Counted from the stretch's first letter, positions 8,897-18,444 are shown. The stretch is 64,000 nt of DNA from an uncultured Bacteroidales bacterium (GCA_900318085.1 ONJF01000003.1:1-64000), one strand, 5' to 3'. A program made the numbers and translations. The notes: a model not told the origin generated them from the letters alone.

Positions 8897-11800
8897 AGGT
8901 GCGCTTCTCCTGGATGGCCCAGCCGGCGTCGGGGCGATAGCCCTCGGCCCACCAGCCGTCCAAGACGGAGAAGTTGAGCACGCCATTCATCACTGCCTTC
9001 TCGCCACTGGTGCCAGAGGCTTCGAGGGGACGCGTCGGCGTATTGAGCCACACATCCACGCCACTGGTCAGACGGCCTCCGAGTTCCATATCGTAGTTGC
9101 TGATGAACAGTATCTTACCAATAAACTCGGGGCGACGCGAGATGTCAATGATCATTTTGATGAGGTCTTGACCCGCCTTGTCGTTGGGGTGGGCCTTACC
9201 GGCAAAGAGGAAGATGACGGGGCGCTTTGGGTCGTTGACGAGCTGCGACAGACGCTCCAAGTTGCCAAAGAGCAAATGGGCACGCTTGTAGGTGGCAAAA
9301 CGACGGGCAAAGCCGACAATCAACGCATTCTCATTCAGGTTGTTGACCGTCTGCATGATCAGCTTCGGGCTCTCCTGACGCTGACGCATGTCTTCCTTGA
9401 TCTTCTCTCCCAGATAGGCAATCAGTTCGTGTTTCAGCTGCTTGCGGATGTCCCAAATCTTCTCATCGGGCACTTCGTTGATCCGCTCCCACATCTTCAC
9501 ATCCGACTGGGTGTCGATGTAATCGGGACCGAAGGTATCTTTATAGAGGCGCTGCCAGAGTCGGTTGCTCCAAGTGGGCAGATGCACGCCGTTGGTAACG
9601 AATCCGATGTGGTTCTCCTCGGCGAAATAACCCGGCCACAACGACTGGAACATCTCCCTCGACACGCGTCCGTGGATCTTGCTCACGCCGTTCACCTCTT
9701 GGCTGAGGTTGGTGGCCAACACGCTCATCGAGAACTTTTCGTTCGGGTTGTTGGGGTTGAAACGGCCCAAGCCCATGAAGCGCTCCCAGCTGATGTTCAT
9801 GCGGTTGGCATAGTGCGGCATATAGGTACGGATAAGGTGTTCCTCGAAGGCATCGTGACCCGCGGGCACAGGCGTGTGCGTAGTAAACAAGGTGGAGGCT
9901 CTTACCAATTCCAGCGCGACATCGAAGTCGAGGTTGTGCTTATTGATGTAGACACGCAGACGCTCCAGACCGCTGAAGGCGGCATGTCCCTCGTTGCAGT
10001 GGAAGATGGTAGGCTTCACGCCCATGGCTTCGAGCAAGCGGATGCCACCCACGCCGAGGAACATCTCCTGCTTGATGCGCATCTCGCTGTCGCCGCCATA
10101 GAGTCGGCTCGTGATGCCACGGTCCTCGGGCGAGTTCTCCTCGATGTCGGTATCCAAGAGATAGAGTCCTACCCTACCCACGTTGACGCGCCATGCCTTG
10201 GCGTAGACCGAGCGACCCGGGAAGGCGATGCTCACCTTCACCCATTCGCCCTTGTCGTTGAGCACGGGCTGCAGGGGCAGTTGCGAGAACTTCTGCGGGA
10301 TGTATTCGGCACGCTGCTCGCCGGAGACGGTGATCTCCTGTGCGAAGTAGCCGTAACGATACAGCAGACCGATGCCCACCATGTTGGCGTTCGAGTCGGA
10401 GGCCTGCTTCATATAGTCGCCTGCCAGGATGCCGAGACCGCCCGAATAAATCTTAAGGCTCTTCATCAAGCCGTATTCCATGCTGAAATAGGCGATGAGG
10501 TCCTTTTGCTTCGTCGGCTGCGCCATGTAAGCCTTGAACTGGTCGTACACCTTATTTAATTGTTCGACAAAAACCTCGTTATTCTCCAAGTCCTTGATCT
10601 GCTCCACCGACAGGCCTTCCATCATGGCGACGGGGTTTTGTTCCGTAGCCTTCCACGCCACCGGGTCGATGCTCTCAAACAGCTCGATGGCATCCACATT
10701 CCAGCACCACCAGATGTTACGCGAGAGCTCTTCGAGCTTCTTCATCTCGGGCGAATAGATGGGTTTCACCAGCACCTTCTTCCAACTCGGCGTGTCGTTC
10801 TTCTGGTAGACCACCTCATGCATCATATCGGCATAGGGCACCGGCTCCATCATGTAATGGCGTCCGCCTGCCTTCTCCAAAGCCACATCCCATGCCTTCT
10901 GATAGTTGACGATCAAGTCTTTCCATAGCAGTTTGTCGGCCACTTGCAAAGCGGCTTCCGACACTTTTGCCATACCTTTGTCGGTCATGTTCAAGAAACG
11001 GCGCAAAGCCGAGACAATCTCTTCGATCACCTTGTCATTGTCGCCCACCTGACGCGACACCACGGTCACGGCCTCATTGTCCTTGCATTCCTGTTGGACG
11101 AACTTGCCGAAGCCAGAGACATCGGAAGTCAGGGTCGGGATGCCCAAGGCCACGCTCTCCAAGGGCGTATAGCCCCAAGGCTCGTAATAGGACGGGAACA
11201 CTGAGAAATCGAAGGCGGCCAAGAACTCGGAGTAGGTCATGTCGAAGATGCCGTCGCTGCCATTAAGGTAAGCCGGGACAAACATCACCTTCACCTTATC
11301 GTTGGCATCGTTCTGCAAACCCGAGTTACGCAGGGTGTTTAGGATGGCATCGTTCTCATATTCAAAGACATGGTGCGTGGCAGGAAAATCGGTGTGACCC
11401 ATGATGGCATTCGTACCATCTAGGCGGTGTTGCAAATCCTTGGACGGGCCAGCAATATTACTCGGGACTGCAATGACGCCCAACACTGTGCGAGGCAAAT
11501 TCTTATCCTCATTCAAACGGCGCAAAGCTTCAATAAAGAGGTCGATACCCTTATTCTTAAACTCATAACGACCGCTGTTAATCACCATCAGGCAATTGGG
11601 GTCGAGGGTCTCGCCGCACAAAGTCCCGGCGATTTTCAGGATCTGGGCTCGAGTGGCTTTGCGTTTCTCTTCAAAGGCGGCTTCATCTTGCCTAAAGGTA
11701 TGGTCGATGCCATTCTTCGTCACCACATCGGGCTTGCGATAGAGGAACTGCTCGCACTCCTGTGCCGTGATGTCGCTCACCGTCGTGAAGGAGTCGGCAT

Positions 11801-12485
11801 TCTTGGCCGCCTTCTGCTCCATCGACTGCTGCGAGACCACATTGAACTGCATGGCCATCACCGAAGGCAGATAAGTCTTCAGGTTGTCGTACAGCGGCAA
11901 GCCGTTGCCCGAGATGGCACGGCCGAGGTAGGTGGCGTGCGTGGTGAACACCGTGGCAATTTGTGGACAATGCTCCTTCAAGTACAGCACACCCGAACCC
12001 GTCATCCACTCGTGGAACTGCGCCACGATGTGGCTGGTCTGCTGCAGATAGAAGTTGCAGAAGCTCTCGATCACCTGGCCGGCGGCATAGCCAAACAACA
12101 CGGGTTCGATATAATCCCACTGGCCACGAATGCTGTCCAGTTCGTACTGTTCCCAAAGATGCCCAAGGATCTCGTTCTTGGACTGGTAAAGTGGCGTATA
12201 GTCCACCAAGATGGCGATGGGACTACTCTCTATCTTCCATCGGCCGATGCGGCATTTCAAGCCTTGAACTAATGCCCTTTCGCGCCACTCGGGAAAGAGG
12301 TCGTTATCTTCGACAAAATACAGCGTCTCGTGCGCTTCCTTGACCACATCAGGTCCTACCGTGATATAGTGGTCGTCCAGCAGTTGACGCATCACATTCG
12401 ACTTCGTGGAGAGCACCGTATAGATGCCGCCCACCATGTTACACACTTCCCAAGAGGTTTCAAAAAGGTATTCGGGGTTTTTCAT
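8892..12485 (-). CDS. GT3 glycogen synthase fused to GT35 alpha-glucan phosphorylase, truncated by frameshift
   Basis: Residues ~1-550 are a eukaryote-like GT3 glycogen synthase (FETSWEVCNMVGGIYTVLST at the N-terminus; FPSYYEPWGYTPLE near the active site). From ~568 the protein becomes an alpha-glucan phosphorylase of the short bacterial type (LEELSRNIWWCWN; HCNEGHAAF; VGFARRFATYKRAHL). The PLP-lysine motif EASGTSGEKAVMNG is present near residue 1155. The frame stops at 8892, just after KRTY, and the remaining ~190 residues continue in another frame. The synthase half is intact; the phosphorylase half has lost its C-terminal domain and may be unstable. It is the last gene of the glycogen operon. 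Whether the fusion works in synthesis, breakdown or both cannot be told. Confidence 0.9.
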   Translation of the reverse strand: MKNPEYLFETSWEVCNMVGGIYTVLSTKSNVMRQLLDDHYITVGPDVVKEAHETLYFVEDNDLFPEWRERALVQGLKCRIGRWKIESSPIAILVDYTPLYQSKNEILGHLWEQYELDSIRGQWDYIEPVLFGYAAGQVIESFCNFYLQQTSHIVAQFHEWMTGSGVLYLKEHCPQIATVFTTHATYLGRAISGNGLPLYDNLKTYLPSVMAMQFNVVSQQSMEQKAAKNADSFTTVSDITAQECEQFLYRKPDVVTKNGIDHTFRQDEAAFEEKRKATRAQILKIAGTLCGETLDPNCLMVINSGRYEFKNKGIDLFIEALRRLNEDKNLPRTVLGVIAVPSNIAGPSKDLQHRLDGTNAIMGHTDFPATHHVFEYENDAILNTLRNSGLQNDANDKVKVMFVPAYLNGSDGIFDMTYSEFLAAFDFSVFPSYYEPWGYTPLESVALGIPTLTSDVSGFGKFVQQECKDNEAVTVVSRQVGDNDKVIEEIVSALRRFLNMTDKGMAKVSEAALQVADKLLWKDLIVNYQKAWDVALEKAGGRHYMMEPVPYADMMHEVVYQKNDTPSWKKVLVKPIYSPEMKKLEELSRNIWWCWNVDAIELFESIDPVAWKATEQNPVAMMEGLSVEQIKDLENNEVFVEQLNKVYDQFKAYMAQPTKQKDLIAYFSMEYGLMKSLKIYSGGLGILAGDYMKQASDSNANMVGIGLLYRYGYFAQEITVSGEQRAEYIPQKFSQLPLQPVLNDKGEWVKVSIAFPGRSVYAKAWRVNVGRVGLYLLDTDIEENSPEDRGITSRLYGGDSEMRIKQEMFLGVGGIRLLEAMGVKPTIFHCNEGHAAFSGLERLRVYINKHNLDFDVALELVRASTLFTTHTPVPAGHDAFEEHLIRTYMPHYANRMNISWERFMGLGRFNPNNPNEKFSMSVLATNLSQEVNGVSKIHGRVSREMFQSLWPGYFAEENHIGFVTNGVHLPTWSNRLWQRLYKDTFGPDYIDTQSDVKMWERINEVPDEKIWDIRKQLKHELIAYLGEKIKEDMRQRQESPKLIMQTVNNLNENALIVGFARRFATYKRAHLLFGNLERLSQLVNDPKRPVIFLFAGKAHPNDKAGQDLIKMIIDISRRPEFIGKILFISNYDMELGGRLTSGVDVWLNTPTRPLEASGTSGEKAVMNGVLNFSVLDGWWAEGYRPDAGWAIQEKRTY

Positions 12486-12522
12486 TCTCTTTTATTAAAA
12501 TTAAAAATTAAAAAATAAATAG

Positions 12523-12649
12523 AGATTCCCTTCGGGAATGGAGTGTTTGTTTCGTTGTCCAGCGGCGACAAAAACAGTTTCTGTCTTGTAGCAGTTGCCA
12601 TCGCCGCAGGATAACCCTTACTCCTACTCCATTCCCCGCAGGGGAATCT
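12523..12649. repeat. REPIN-like structured repeat, copy 1
   Basis: Hairpin GATTCCCTTCGGGAATGGAG (12524-12543) and the inverted hairpin CTCCATTCCCCGCAGGGGAATC (12627-12648) face each other across an ~83-bp spacer. The spacer has its own inverted pair (GCGGCGA at 12562, TCGCCGC at 12601). The same plan recurs at 20616-20748. It fills most of the 167-bp gap between the GH57 and GT3-GT35 genes. Confidence 0.65.
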
Positions 12650-12652
12650 ATT

Positions 12653-13855
12653 TTACTCTACTTTTGCCACTTTCTTCGTCTTCGACAACTTCGTCACCCT
12701 ATCGGTGAAGTCGGTCAACACATTCATGTAGTTGACATACGCGTCGTACGGCGAGGCATAATGGTTGAAGTACTTATGCACCACACCGTCGGAGAGCCAC
12801 TTCGTGCACATGTAGTAGAAATGGTCGGAGGTTTGGAGCATGGTCCAATCCTGCTGCAGTTCCTCGTCCTTGATGCGATGCACCTTGGCGTTGAGTTCGT
12901 ACAGCGTACGGAAGGCATCGTCCTGCAAGGGGTTGCCAAGCCAAGCCGTGAGGTCGCGCTCCTCGTCGCTCCACGACAGCACATTGGGCACATTGACGGC
13001 GCTCACTGGCTGCAGCTTCTTGGCTAGTTCCTGCGGCGTGGCAAACTTGAACTTGCTGCCTTTCAAGATGGCACCTGGCAAAGCCTCCATAAAGTTGAAG
13101 ATGCCCGTCTCGGCGCTCTGATGCTCGCCAAAGGTCTCGTAGTCCATGAAGATGTTGACCACTTCTTCCTCCTCTGGCAAGGCATTCAGCCAGTTGACGA
13201 AGTCCTCAGCGCGGAAACCGTCCTGCACGAAGCGGAAGGCGATCTCGTCGCTGAACTTGAAGTTGCGCAGCAACACTTTCAGTTTCGGGTTGATGGCGTT
13301 GGCGTACATGTAGTTGGGACTCTTCCAACCCAAAATGTGCTTGGCACCCTCGGTGAGCATGAGGTTGTAGCCCATGTCGGCCACCGCTGCACCGATTTCG
13401 TCGCTATAGATTAATTCGGTGTTGCGGAAAGTCTTCGGCGTGACGCCAAACACCTCTTTCATCTTGTGCTTGTGGGCCGTCACCTGACGCTTGAACTCGT
13501 CGGGATTCGAAAGCGAGGCCAAAGAGTGGGCGTAGGTCTCGGAAAGCACCTCTACCTTACCCGTGGCGACCAACTTCTGGAAACTCTCCAGCACCTCTGG
13601 TGCGAATTGCTCCATCTGCTCGATGACCACGCCCGAGAACGAGAACGCGAATTTGACCTTGTCGCCAAACTTCTCGATTTGGCGCATCAGGAGTTCGTTC
13701 ATGGGCAGGTAGCACTTCTCGGCCACGCGCCGCATGATCATGCGGTTGCTGTAGTCGTCATAGTAATAGTGTTTCTTACCGATTTCGAAGAAACGATACG
13801 TGCGAAGCCTGTAAGGCTGATGCACTTGGAAATAGAAACAGATTGATTTGCTCAT
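12653..13855 (-). CDS. Glycoside hydrolase family 57 alpha-amylase-like enzyme (400 aa)
   Basis: The N-terminus MSKSICFYFQVHQPYRLR carries the GH57 histidine motif (HQPY). Glu147 in FRNTEL is the expected nucleophile and Asp238 in IFMDYETFGEH the expected acid/base, so both catalytic residues are present. These cytoplasmic enzymes cut or rearrange alpha-glucans and are regular members of Bacteroidales glycogen operons. I chose ATG 13855 because it gives the conserved N-terminus; an ATG nine codons upstream (13882) would overlap the preceding gene. It lies 23 bp after the outer-membrane protein gene, in the same operon. The exact specificity (amylase or branching) is not determined. Confidence 0.92.
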   Translation of the reverse strand: MSKSICFYFQVHQPYRLRTYRFFEIGKKHYYYDDYSNRMIMRRVAEKCYLPMNELLMRQIEKFGDKVKFAFSFSGVVIEQMEQFAPEVLESFQKLVATGKVEVLSETYAHSLASLSNPDEFKRQVTAHKHKMKEVFGVTPKTFRNTELIYSDEIGAAVADMGYNLMLTEGAKHILGWKSPNYMYANAINPKLKVLLRNFKFSDEIAFRFVQDGFRAEDFVNWLNALPEEEEVVNIFMDYETFGEHQSAETGIFNFMEALPGAILKGSKFKFATPQELAKKLQPVSAVNVPNVLSWSDEERDLTAWLGNPLQDDAFRTLYELNAKVHRIKDEELQQDWTMLQTSDHFYYMCTKWLSDGVVHKYFNHYASPYDAYVNYMNVLTDFTDRVTKLSKTKKVAKVE

Positions 13856-13878
13856 ATTACGTTGATTTATACTTATTT

Positions 13879-15048
13879 TCAATATCTACCATAAAATAGT
13901 GCTTCAATGGAATAGCCTACCGAAATCATGTGCATCATCCCGACTCCTTTTGTTCCATTATAAGGTGAAATCCCAAACATATAATTGATATTCAACAATT
14001 CATATCCATTAGGACCCGACCTAAACTTAAAATCAAAACTGCATCCCCCACAATAAGTCAACAAGTTGAAATCCAAGTCTGAATAATCAGTTTGGTTAGC
14101 AACAGATGGATACCTAAAAAGTAAGCCAGCCACACCAAGATACGGTTTCATCCTAAATTTGTCTTTTTGAATCAAATAATACCCAAATGAACCTTTGGGC
14201 ATAAAAACAGTCACTCCACTACCTTTCTCAAGAACACCGTTATCACCTGTTATGTCACATTTTGTCCAAGTTGGCATAAAATTAATCCCAGCAGTCAAAG
14301 CGACCCTATTGAACGCCCCTGTAAGTTCAAAGCCACACGAACCGAAACCTTTATACGAATCAGCCAAATCACTGGCGAACCAACCTCCACCTAAAGAAGC
14401 CACATAACCAATTGACCAGACATTTCTATGACGGAAACTTGGAGCATCCGTAGACCTGTTTGGTAGCGATTCCACCATAAGCTTTTGTTCGATAAACCAT
14501 TTATATTTTGAATCTGGATTCACCGCCAAATGTGCAACTGCACGGTCATGCATCTTGGAGGTCATTACTCTTCCTGCTCCATTTTCAAGCCAATCAAGAG
14601 TCATACGCAACACATTCATCGTTTCAATGTCAATCGTAGAAGACTTTAATCGATTGTTCAAGTCTGACTTGTTCTCTTTCAATGCCTTATTCAGCACATC
14701 CTCCAATCCATCTTGATTCCACCGAACACTTCTCAAATAATAGTTGTCTTTATTGACTGTAGCAATATCATTGCCTAAGGCCTCAAATTCATTAGTCAAA
14801 AACATAATTGACCACAACTCTGAACGCGAAAAAGGATTGGCATTTTCTTCTTTCAAAGTCAACGCATAATCCTTCGCTTCCTTGACTTTAGCGAAATCAC
14901 CATCTACAACCTTATCCTTGATGTAATCACGTGCTTTCTCCATCAACTCCCTATTCGACTGATAATTGGCTATTTCATCCTCAATCTGCGCGAAGGCGGA
15001 GAAGGCGGTTGCAAACAGGAGAACTATGATTAGGACGCATCGTTTCAT
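13879..15048 (-). CDS. Predicted outer-membrane beta-barrel protein, family not recognised (389 aa)
   Basis: MKRCVLIIVLLFATAFSAFA is a clear signal peptide. Residues ~20-190 are helical and charged. From ~200 the sequence alternates short amphipathic strands rich in Gly and aromatics (VWSIGYVASLGGGWFASDL; FGSCGFELTGAFNRVALTAG) and ends in IEALFYGRY, an aromatic terminus typical of outer-membrane barrels. I do not recognise the family. An in-frame ATG at 15069 is possible, but it sits directly against a perfect palindrome, so 15048 is preferred. The gene lies between GT4 and GH57 in the glycogen operon, where an envelope protein is unexpected. Its base composition looks more A+T-rich than that of the flanking genes. 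Confidence 0.7.
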   Translation of the reverse strand: MKRCVLIIVLLFATAFSAFAQIEDEIANYQSNRELMEKARDYIKDKVVDGDFAKVKEAKDYALTLKEENANPFSRSELWSIMFLTNEFEALGNDIATVNKDNYYLRSVRWNQDGLEDVLNKALKENKSDLNNRLKSSTIDIETMNVLRMTLDWLENGAGRVMTSKMHDRAVAHLAVNPDSKYKWFIEQKLMVESLPNRSTDAPSFRHRNVWSIGYVASLGGGWFASDLADSYKGFGSCGFELTGAFNRVALTAGINFMPTWTKCDITGDNGVLEKGSGVTVFMPKGSFGYYLIQKDKFRMKPYLGVAGLLFRYPSVANQTDYSDLDFNLLTYCGGCSFDFKFRSGPNGYELLNINYMFGISPYNGTKGVGMMHMISVGYSIEALFYGRY

Positions 15049-15073
15049 AATAGGTATTCTTTTTTTCATTTTA

Positions 15074-15098
15074 AGTTGTCGCAAATTTTGCGACAACT
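15074..15098. repeat. Perfect 12-bp inverted repeat in the glycogen operon
   Basis: AGTTGTCGCAAA-T-TTTGCGACAACT is a perfect palindrome with a one-base centre, between the GT4 stop (15121) and the barrel-protein start. It has no T-run on the - strand, so it may be an mRNA processing or stability hairpin, an attenuator, or a protein-binding site. Confidence 0.6.
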
Positions 15099-15120
15099 AT
15101 TTTGATTCCATTTTGGCATC

Positions 15121-16407
15121 TTAAACCACCGACTCATAAACCGCCTTGATCTTCTTCGCGGCCAGTTCCCACTTGAGGCTGTCCACCTCGTCCTTGCCTT
15201 CGTCCTTGAAGCAATCGGCCAAAGGCTTATAGTGGCAGAGGCCATAGATGGCATCGGCCAGACCGTTGATGTCCCAGAAGTCGACCTTCAAAGCGTGCTT
15301 CACGACCTCGGAGACACCCGACTGCTTGCTGATGACCACCGGCACGTTCAAGCGCATGGCCTCCAACGGCACGATGCCGAACGGCTCGGAGATGGAAGGC
15401 ATGACGAACACGTCCGTCATGGCGAACATCTGGTCAACGGCCTCGCCCTTCAGGAAGCCCGTGAAGTGGAAGTGACTGCCCATACCAAGTTGCGCCACAC
15501 GGCGGATCATCTTCTCCAGCATGTCGCCCGTGCCCGCCATCACGAAATGGATGCTCGGGTCGACCTGGTGGATCTTATAGGCAGCCTCGATGAAATATTC
15601 AGGACCTTTCTGGTAGGTGATTCTTCCAAGGAAGGTCACTACCTTGGCATCCAAGCCGCTGCGTTCGTATTCCGACTTGGGCTTATCGTTAGGCTCCACG
15701 GCGTTGTGCACCGTAACGACTTTAGCAGGGTCGATGCCATATTTGTTGATGACGATATTTCTAGTCAGGTTGCTCACCGTGATCACGCGGTCGGCGGCCT
15801 CCATGCCTCTGCGCTCGATGGCGTACACATCCGTGTTGATGTTCTCGCCCGAACGGTCGAACTCGGTGGCATGCATGTGCACCACCAGCGGTTTGCCCGT
15901 GGTCTCCTTCGCCGCGATGCCTGCCGAATAGGTCAGCCAGTCGTGGGCGTGGATGACGTCGAAATCGTATTTCGTGGCCAACGACGAGCCTATCAAGGCA
16001 TAGCGTGCCACCTCCTCCATGAGGTTCATGCCGTATTTGCCCGAGAACTGGTAGTTTCGCGCAAACACCGAACCCGTACGGTTGAAATGCTCCACCACAT
16101 GGCGGTCGCTTTCCAGCACATTGGCGAAGTTCTCCGGCCCGACATACGGGATGATGTTGGAGCCAATCTCCATGTACTGCACACGCTCCCAATAGCTGCG
16201 GTCTTTCTCGTGGTCAATGTCGATGGTAACCTCACTGGCATTGAGCAGACGCACATTGGTCTCGTCCTCGTCGCCATAGGCACGCGGCACTACGAAGAGT
16301 ACATCCACGTCGTTCTTGGCCAGGCCCTTGGTCATGCCGAAGCATGCCGTTCCGAGGCCACCGGTAATATGGGGTGGAAACTCCCACCCAAACATCAGGA
16401 CTCTCAT
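15121..16407 (-). CDS. GT4-family glycosyltransferase of the glycogen operon (428 aa)
   Basis: The start MRVLMFGWEFPPHITGGLG is the nucleotide-sugar loop of the glycogen synthase-like GT4 group. The C-terminal GT-B half contains VTFLGRITYQKGPEYFIEAA and the donor-site motif MPSISEPFGIVPLEAM, whose glutamates are conserved. It is a cytoplasmic GT-B enzyme. With the debranching enzyme upstream (ATGA overlap, 16404-16407) and GH57 downstream, a role in alpha-glucan building or priming is likely, though the acceptor is unknown. This is the second glucan glycosyltransferase of the operon beside the GT3 fusion. Confidence 0.9.
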   Translation of the reverse strand: MRVLMFGWEFPPHITGGLGTACFGMTKGLAKNDVDVLFVVPRAYGDEDETNVRLLNASEVTIDIDHEKDRSYWERVQYMEIGSNIIPYVGPENFANVLESDRHVVEHFNRTGSVFARNYQFSGKYGMNLMEEVARYALIGSSLATKYDFDVIHAHDWLTYSAGIAAKETTGKPLVVHMHATEFDRSGENINTDVYAIERRGMEAADRVITVSNLTRNIVINKYGIDPAKVVTVHNAVEPNDKPKSEYERSGLDAKVVTFLGRITYQKGPEYFIEAAYKIHQVDPSIHFVMAGTGDMLEKMIRRVAQLGMGSHFHFTGFLKGEAVDQMFAMTDVFVMPSISEPFGIVPLEAMRLNVPVVISKQSGVSEVVKHALKVDFWDINGLADAIYGLCHYKPLADCFKDEGKDEVDSLKWELAAKKIKAVYESVV

Positions 16408-18371
16408 TTTGAGCCTCCTTTCTTATTTAGTTCATCAATCAGGTAATGCAGGTAGAGCAAGGCACCCACGCTCGTCGACTGCGAGATGCAACCTCTTGCC
16501 TCGAAGGGCGGGTTGCCGTCGTAAATCTCCGACACCGTGCCGATGCCGTTGTCCTTGATGGCCTCTTCGAAGCCGTTGTACAAGTCTTCCAAATAAGGCA
16601 ACGAGGTCTTCCCGAACAGCTTCACTGAAAGGTCTGCGTAGAAGGCAATCAACCATGGGAAGGCCGTGCCGTTGTGGTAGGCGCGTTCGCGTTCGCTGTG
16701 GTTGCCGATGCTGATGCCCTTGTAGTTCTCGTCGTTGGGCGACAGCGAACGGATGCCGCGCGTCGTCAGCAACTCGGAGTGGGCGATGTCGAAGGCGCGT
16801 TTCTGCATCTCGTCGCTCATCGGGCTATAGGGCAAGGCGGCGGCCAGCATCATGTTGGGACGTACCTGCTCGTTTCTCTCGTTGCTGTTCACAAAGTCGT
16901 AGAAGCCCTTGGTCGCTTTATTATAGAAGGTGTCGGCAAACGAGGCCTTCACCTTGTCGGCCAACTCCTGCCATTTCTTGAGCAATGTGCTCTTCGGCTC
17001 GGTGGCTTTCAACAACTCTACGCCATAGCAGAGGGCGTTATACCACAAGGCATTCACTTCAATCGCCAAGCCCGTACGCGGTGTCCAAGGCTTGCCTTGG
17101 GCGAAGACGTTCATCCAGGTGAGGGCCAAGTCGCGGTTGCCGGCATAGAGCAATCCATTATCCAAGGTATGCACGTTGAAGTCCGTGCCCGCAATGAAGC
17201 TCTCCAAGATGGTCGTCATCGGCTTCTTGTATTTCTTCCAGATGTCCTTCTTGTCCTTGCCGAGCATCTTCTCGTAGAGCTGCAGCACATAGAAGAACCA
17301 CAGCGGCGAGTCGACCGCGGTGAAATAAAGGCTCTTCTGATAGTAACGGTGCGGGAAGAACGGGCCTTGCATCCTCGAAACCAGGTAATCTAAAGCCGCA
17401 GTAAAGGTCTTCTCATCGCCTTGCGCTAGGGTGATGCCAGGCAAAGCGAGGAAGGTGTCGCGGCTGCACGAACCGAACCACGGGAATCCGGCCCAAAGTT
17501 TCGTGCCGTTCGCATCACGGATGATGAATTGGTCGGCGGCCTTCAGGAGGCAATCCTCGTAACTCGTCTGAGGCAACAGCCTCTTCACCTCAGCCTCGCA
17601 CTGCCGCTTGATGGCAGCAGGGCTTTCTTCCTTGAGGCTCACCGAGAGAATCACCGTGTCGCCTTGTTTCATCTGCAGTTCGAAGAATCCAGGGACAAAC
17701 TGGTCCTCGACGGCATCGTATCCGCGTTCCTGCTCGCGGATGTAGAACATGTTGTAATACCAATGCGGCACATGGGTGTATTGCGCCGCGCGCGAGAACT
17801 GCAAGTAGAGCCGCGAATAGTCCTTGTAGAGCTGCCACGAAGCACCGTTCTTCACGAGGTCCACCTTTCGGCTGGCCTCGTGGTTCTCATGCGTCAGCAT
17901 GTGAACGTTACGGAAGGCCAGGAAAGGCAACACGCGAAGGGTGATGGGCACCACGGATTCGCGCAAGGTGTAACGTACAAAGAGTCTTGCCTCCGTGGCG
18001 GAGAAGATCAGCTCTTTGTCGAGCACCACATTGCCAATGCGGTAAGTCAGCTTCGGCATGGGGTCGGCGGTGAAGTCGCGAAGGTATTTATGGCCACGAG
18101 GAGCGAAGATGCCGTCGGGGTACATGTGTACGCCAAGATGAAACTCCTCCTTATTCTCAATAATGGTCTCGTCGAGGCTCGACAGCAGCACGTGGTTGTT
18201 GTTGTCCAGCTGTGGCTGCGGAACCACTAAGAGGCCGTGGTATTTTCTAGTGTTGCAGCCAATCACCGTGGTGGCGAGGAAGGCGCCTAAAGCGTTGGAA
18301 CGCAACACTTCACGGTTGAGCGTAAACTCCAGATTGACCAGTTTCTTTTTATCCCAGGAAATGTAACTCAT
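16404..18371 (-). CDS. Glycogen debranching enzyme (amylo-alpha-1,6-glucosidase type, 655 aa)
   Basis: The N-terminal domain has the family signature LGAFLATTVIGCNTRKYHGL (~residues 28-47). The C-terminal (alpha/alpha)6 catalytic domain contains FPWFGSCSRDTFLALPG, TGLAIEVNALWYNAL and ERAYHNGTAFPWL, as in GH133-like bacterial debranching enzymes. It hydrolyses alpha-1,6 branches of glycogen in the cytoplasm. It is the first gene of a five-gene operon (debranching, GT4, barrel protein, GH57, GT3-GT35). A TTTG-N20-TATTTTTG promoter lies just upstream, divergent from the peptidase gene. The length is typical and all expected regions are present. Confidence 0.93.
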   Translation of the reverse strand: MSYISWDKKKLVNLEFTLNREVLRSNALGAFLATTVIGCNTRKYHGLLVVPQPQLDNNNHVLLSSLDETIIENKEEFHLGVHMYPDGIFAPRGHKYLRDFTADPMPKLTYRIGNVVLDKELIFSATEARLFVRYTLRESVVPITLRVLPFLAFRNVHMLTHENHEASRKVDLVKNGASWQLYKDYSRLYLQFSRAAQYTHVPHWYYNMFYIREQERGYDAVEDQFVPGFFELQMKQGDTVILSVSLKEESPAAIKRQCEAEVKRLLPQTSYEDCLLKAADQFIIRDANGTKLWAGFPWFGSCSRDTFLALPGITLAQGDEKTFTAALDYLVSRMQGPFFPHRYYQKSLYFTAVDSPLWFFYVLQLYEKMLGKDKKDIWKKYKKPMTTILESFIAGTDFNVHTLDNGLLYAGNRDLALTWMNVFAQGKPWTPRTGLAIEVNALWYNALCYGVELLKATEPKSTLLKKWQELADKVKASFADTFYNKATKGFYDFVNSNERNEQVRPNMMLAAALPYSPMSDEMQKRAFDIAHSELLTTRGIRSLSPNDENYKGISIGNHSERERAYHNGTAFPWLIAFYADLSVKLFGKTSLPYLEDLYNGFEEAIKDNGIGTVSEIYDGNPPFEARGCISQSTSVGALLYLHYLIDELNKKGGSK

Positions 18372-18397
18372 GTTAGTTTTTTATTCAAAATAATCTA

Positions 18398-18429
18398 CAA
18401 AAATAATGTTTTTCTAATATGCAAGCAAA
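18398..18429 (-). promoter_or_regulatory. Bacteroidota promoter of the glycogen operon
   Basis: On the - strand TTTG (18429-18426), a 20-bp spacer and TATTTTTG (18405-18398) fit the -33/-7 consensus. The -7 box ends 27 bp before the debranching-enzyme ATG. Confidence 0.6.
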
Positions 18430-18444
18430 AAAGACAACATTTTT

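Noticed and set aside
9168..10559. 463-codon + strand ORF over the GT3-GT35 gene
   Set aside because: Antisense shadow; the - strand carries conserved phosphorylase motifs throughout.
15232..16446. 404-codon + strand ORF over the GT4 gene
   Set aside because: Antisense shadow of a gene with intact GT4 motifs.
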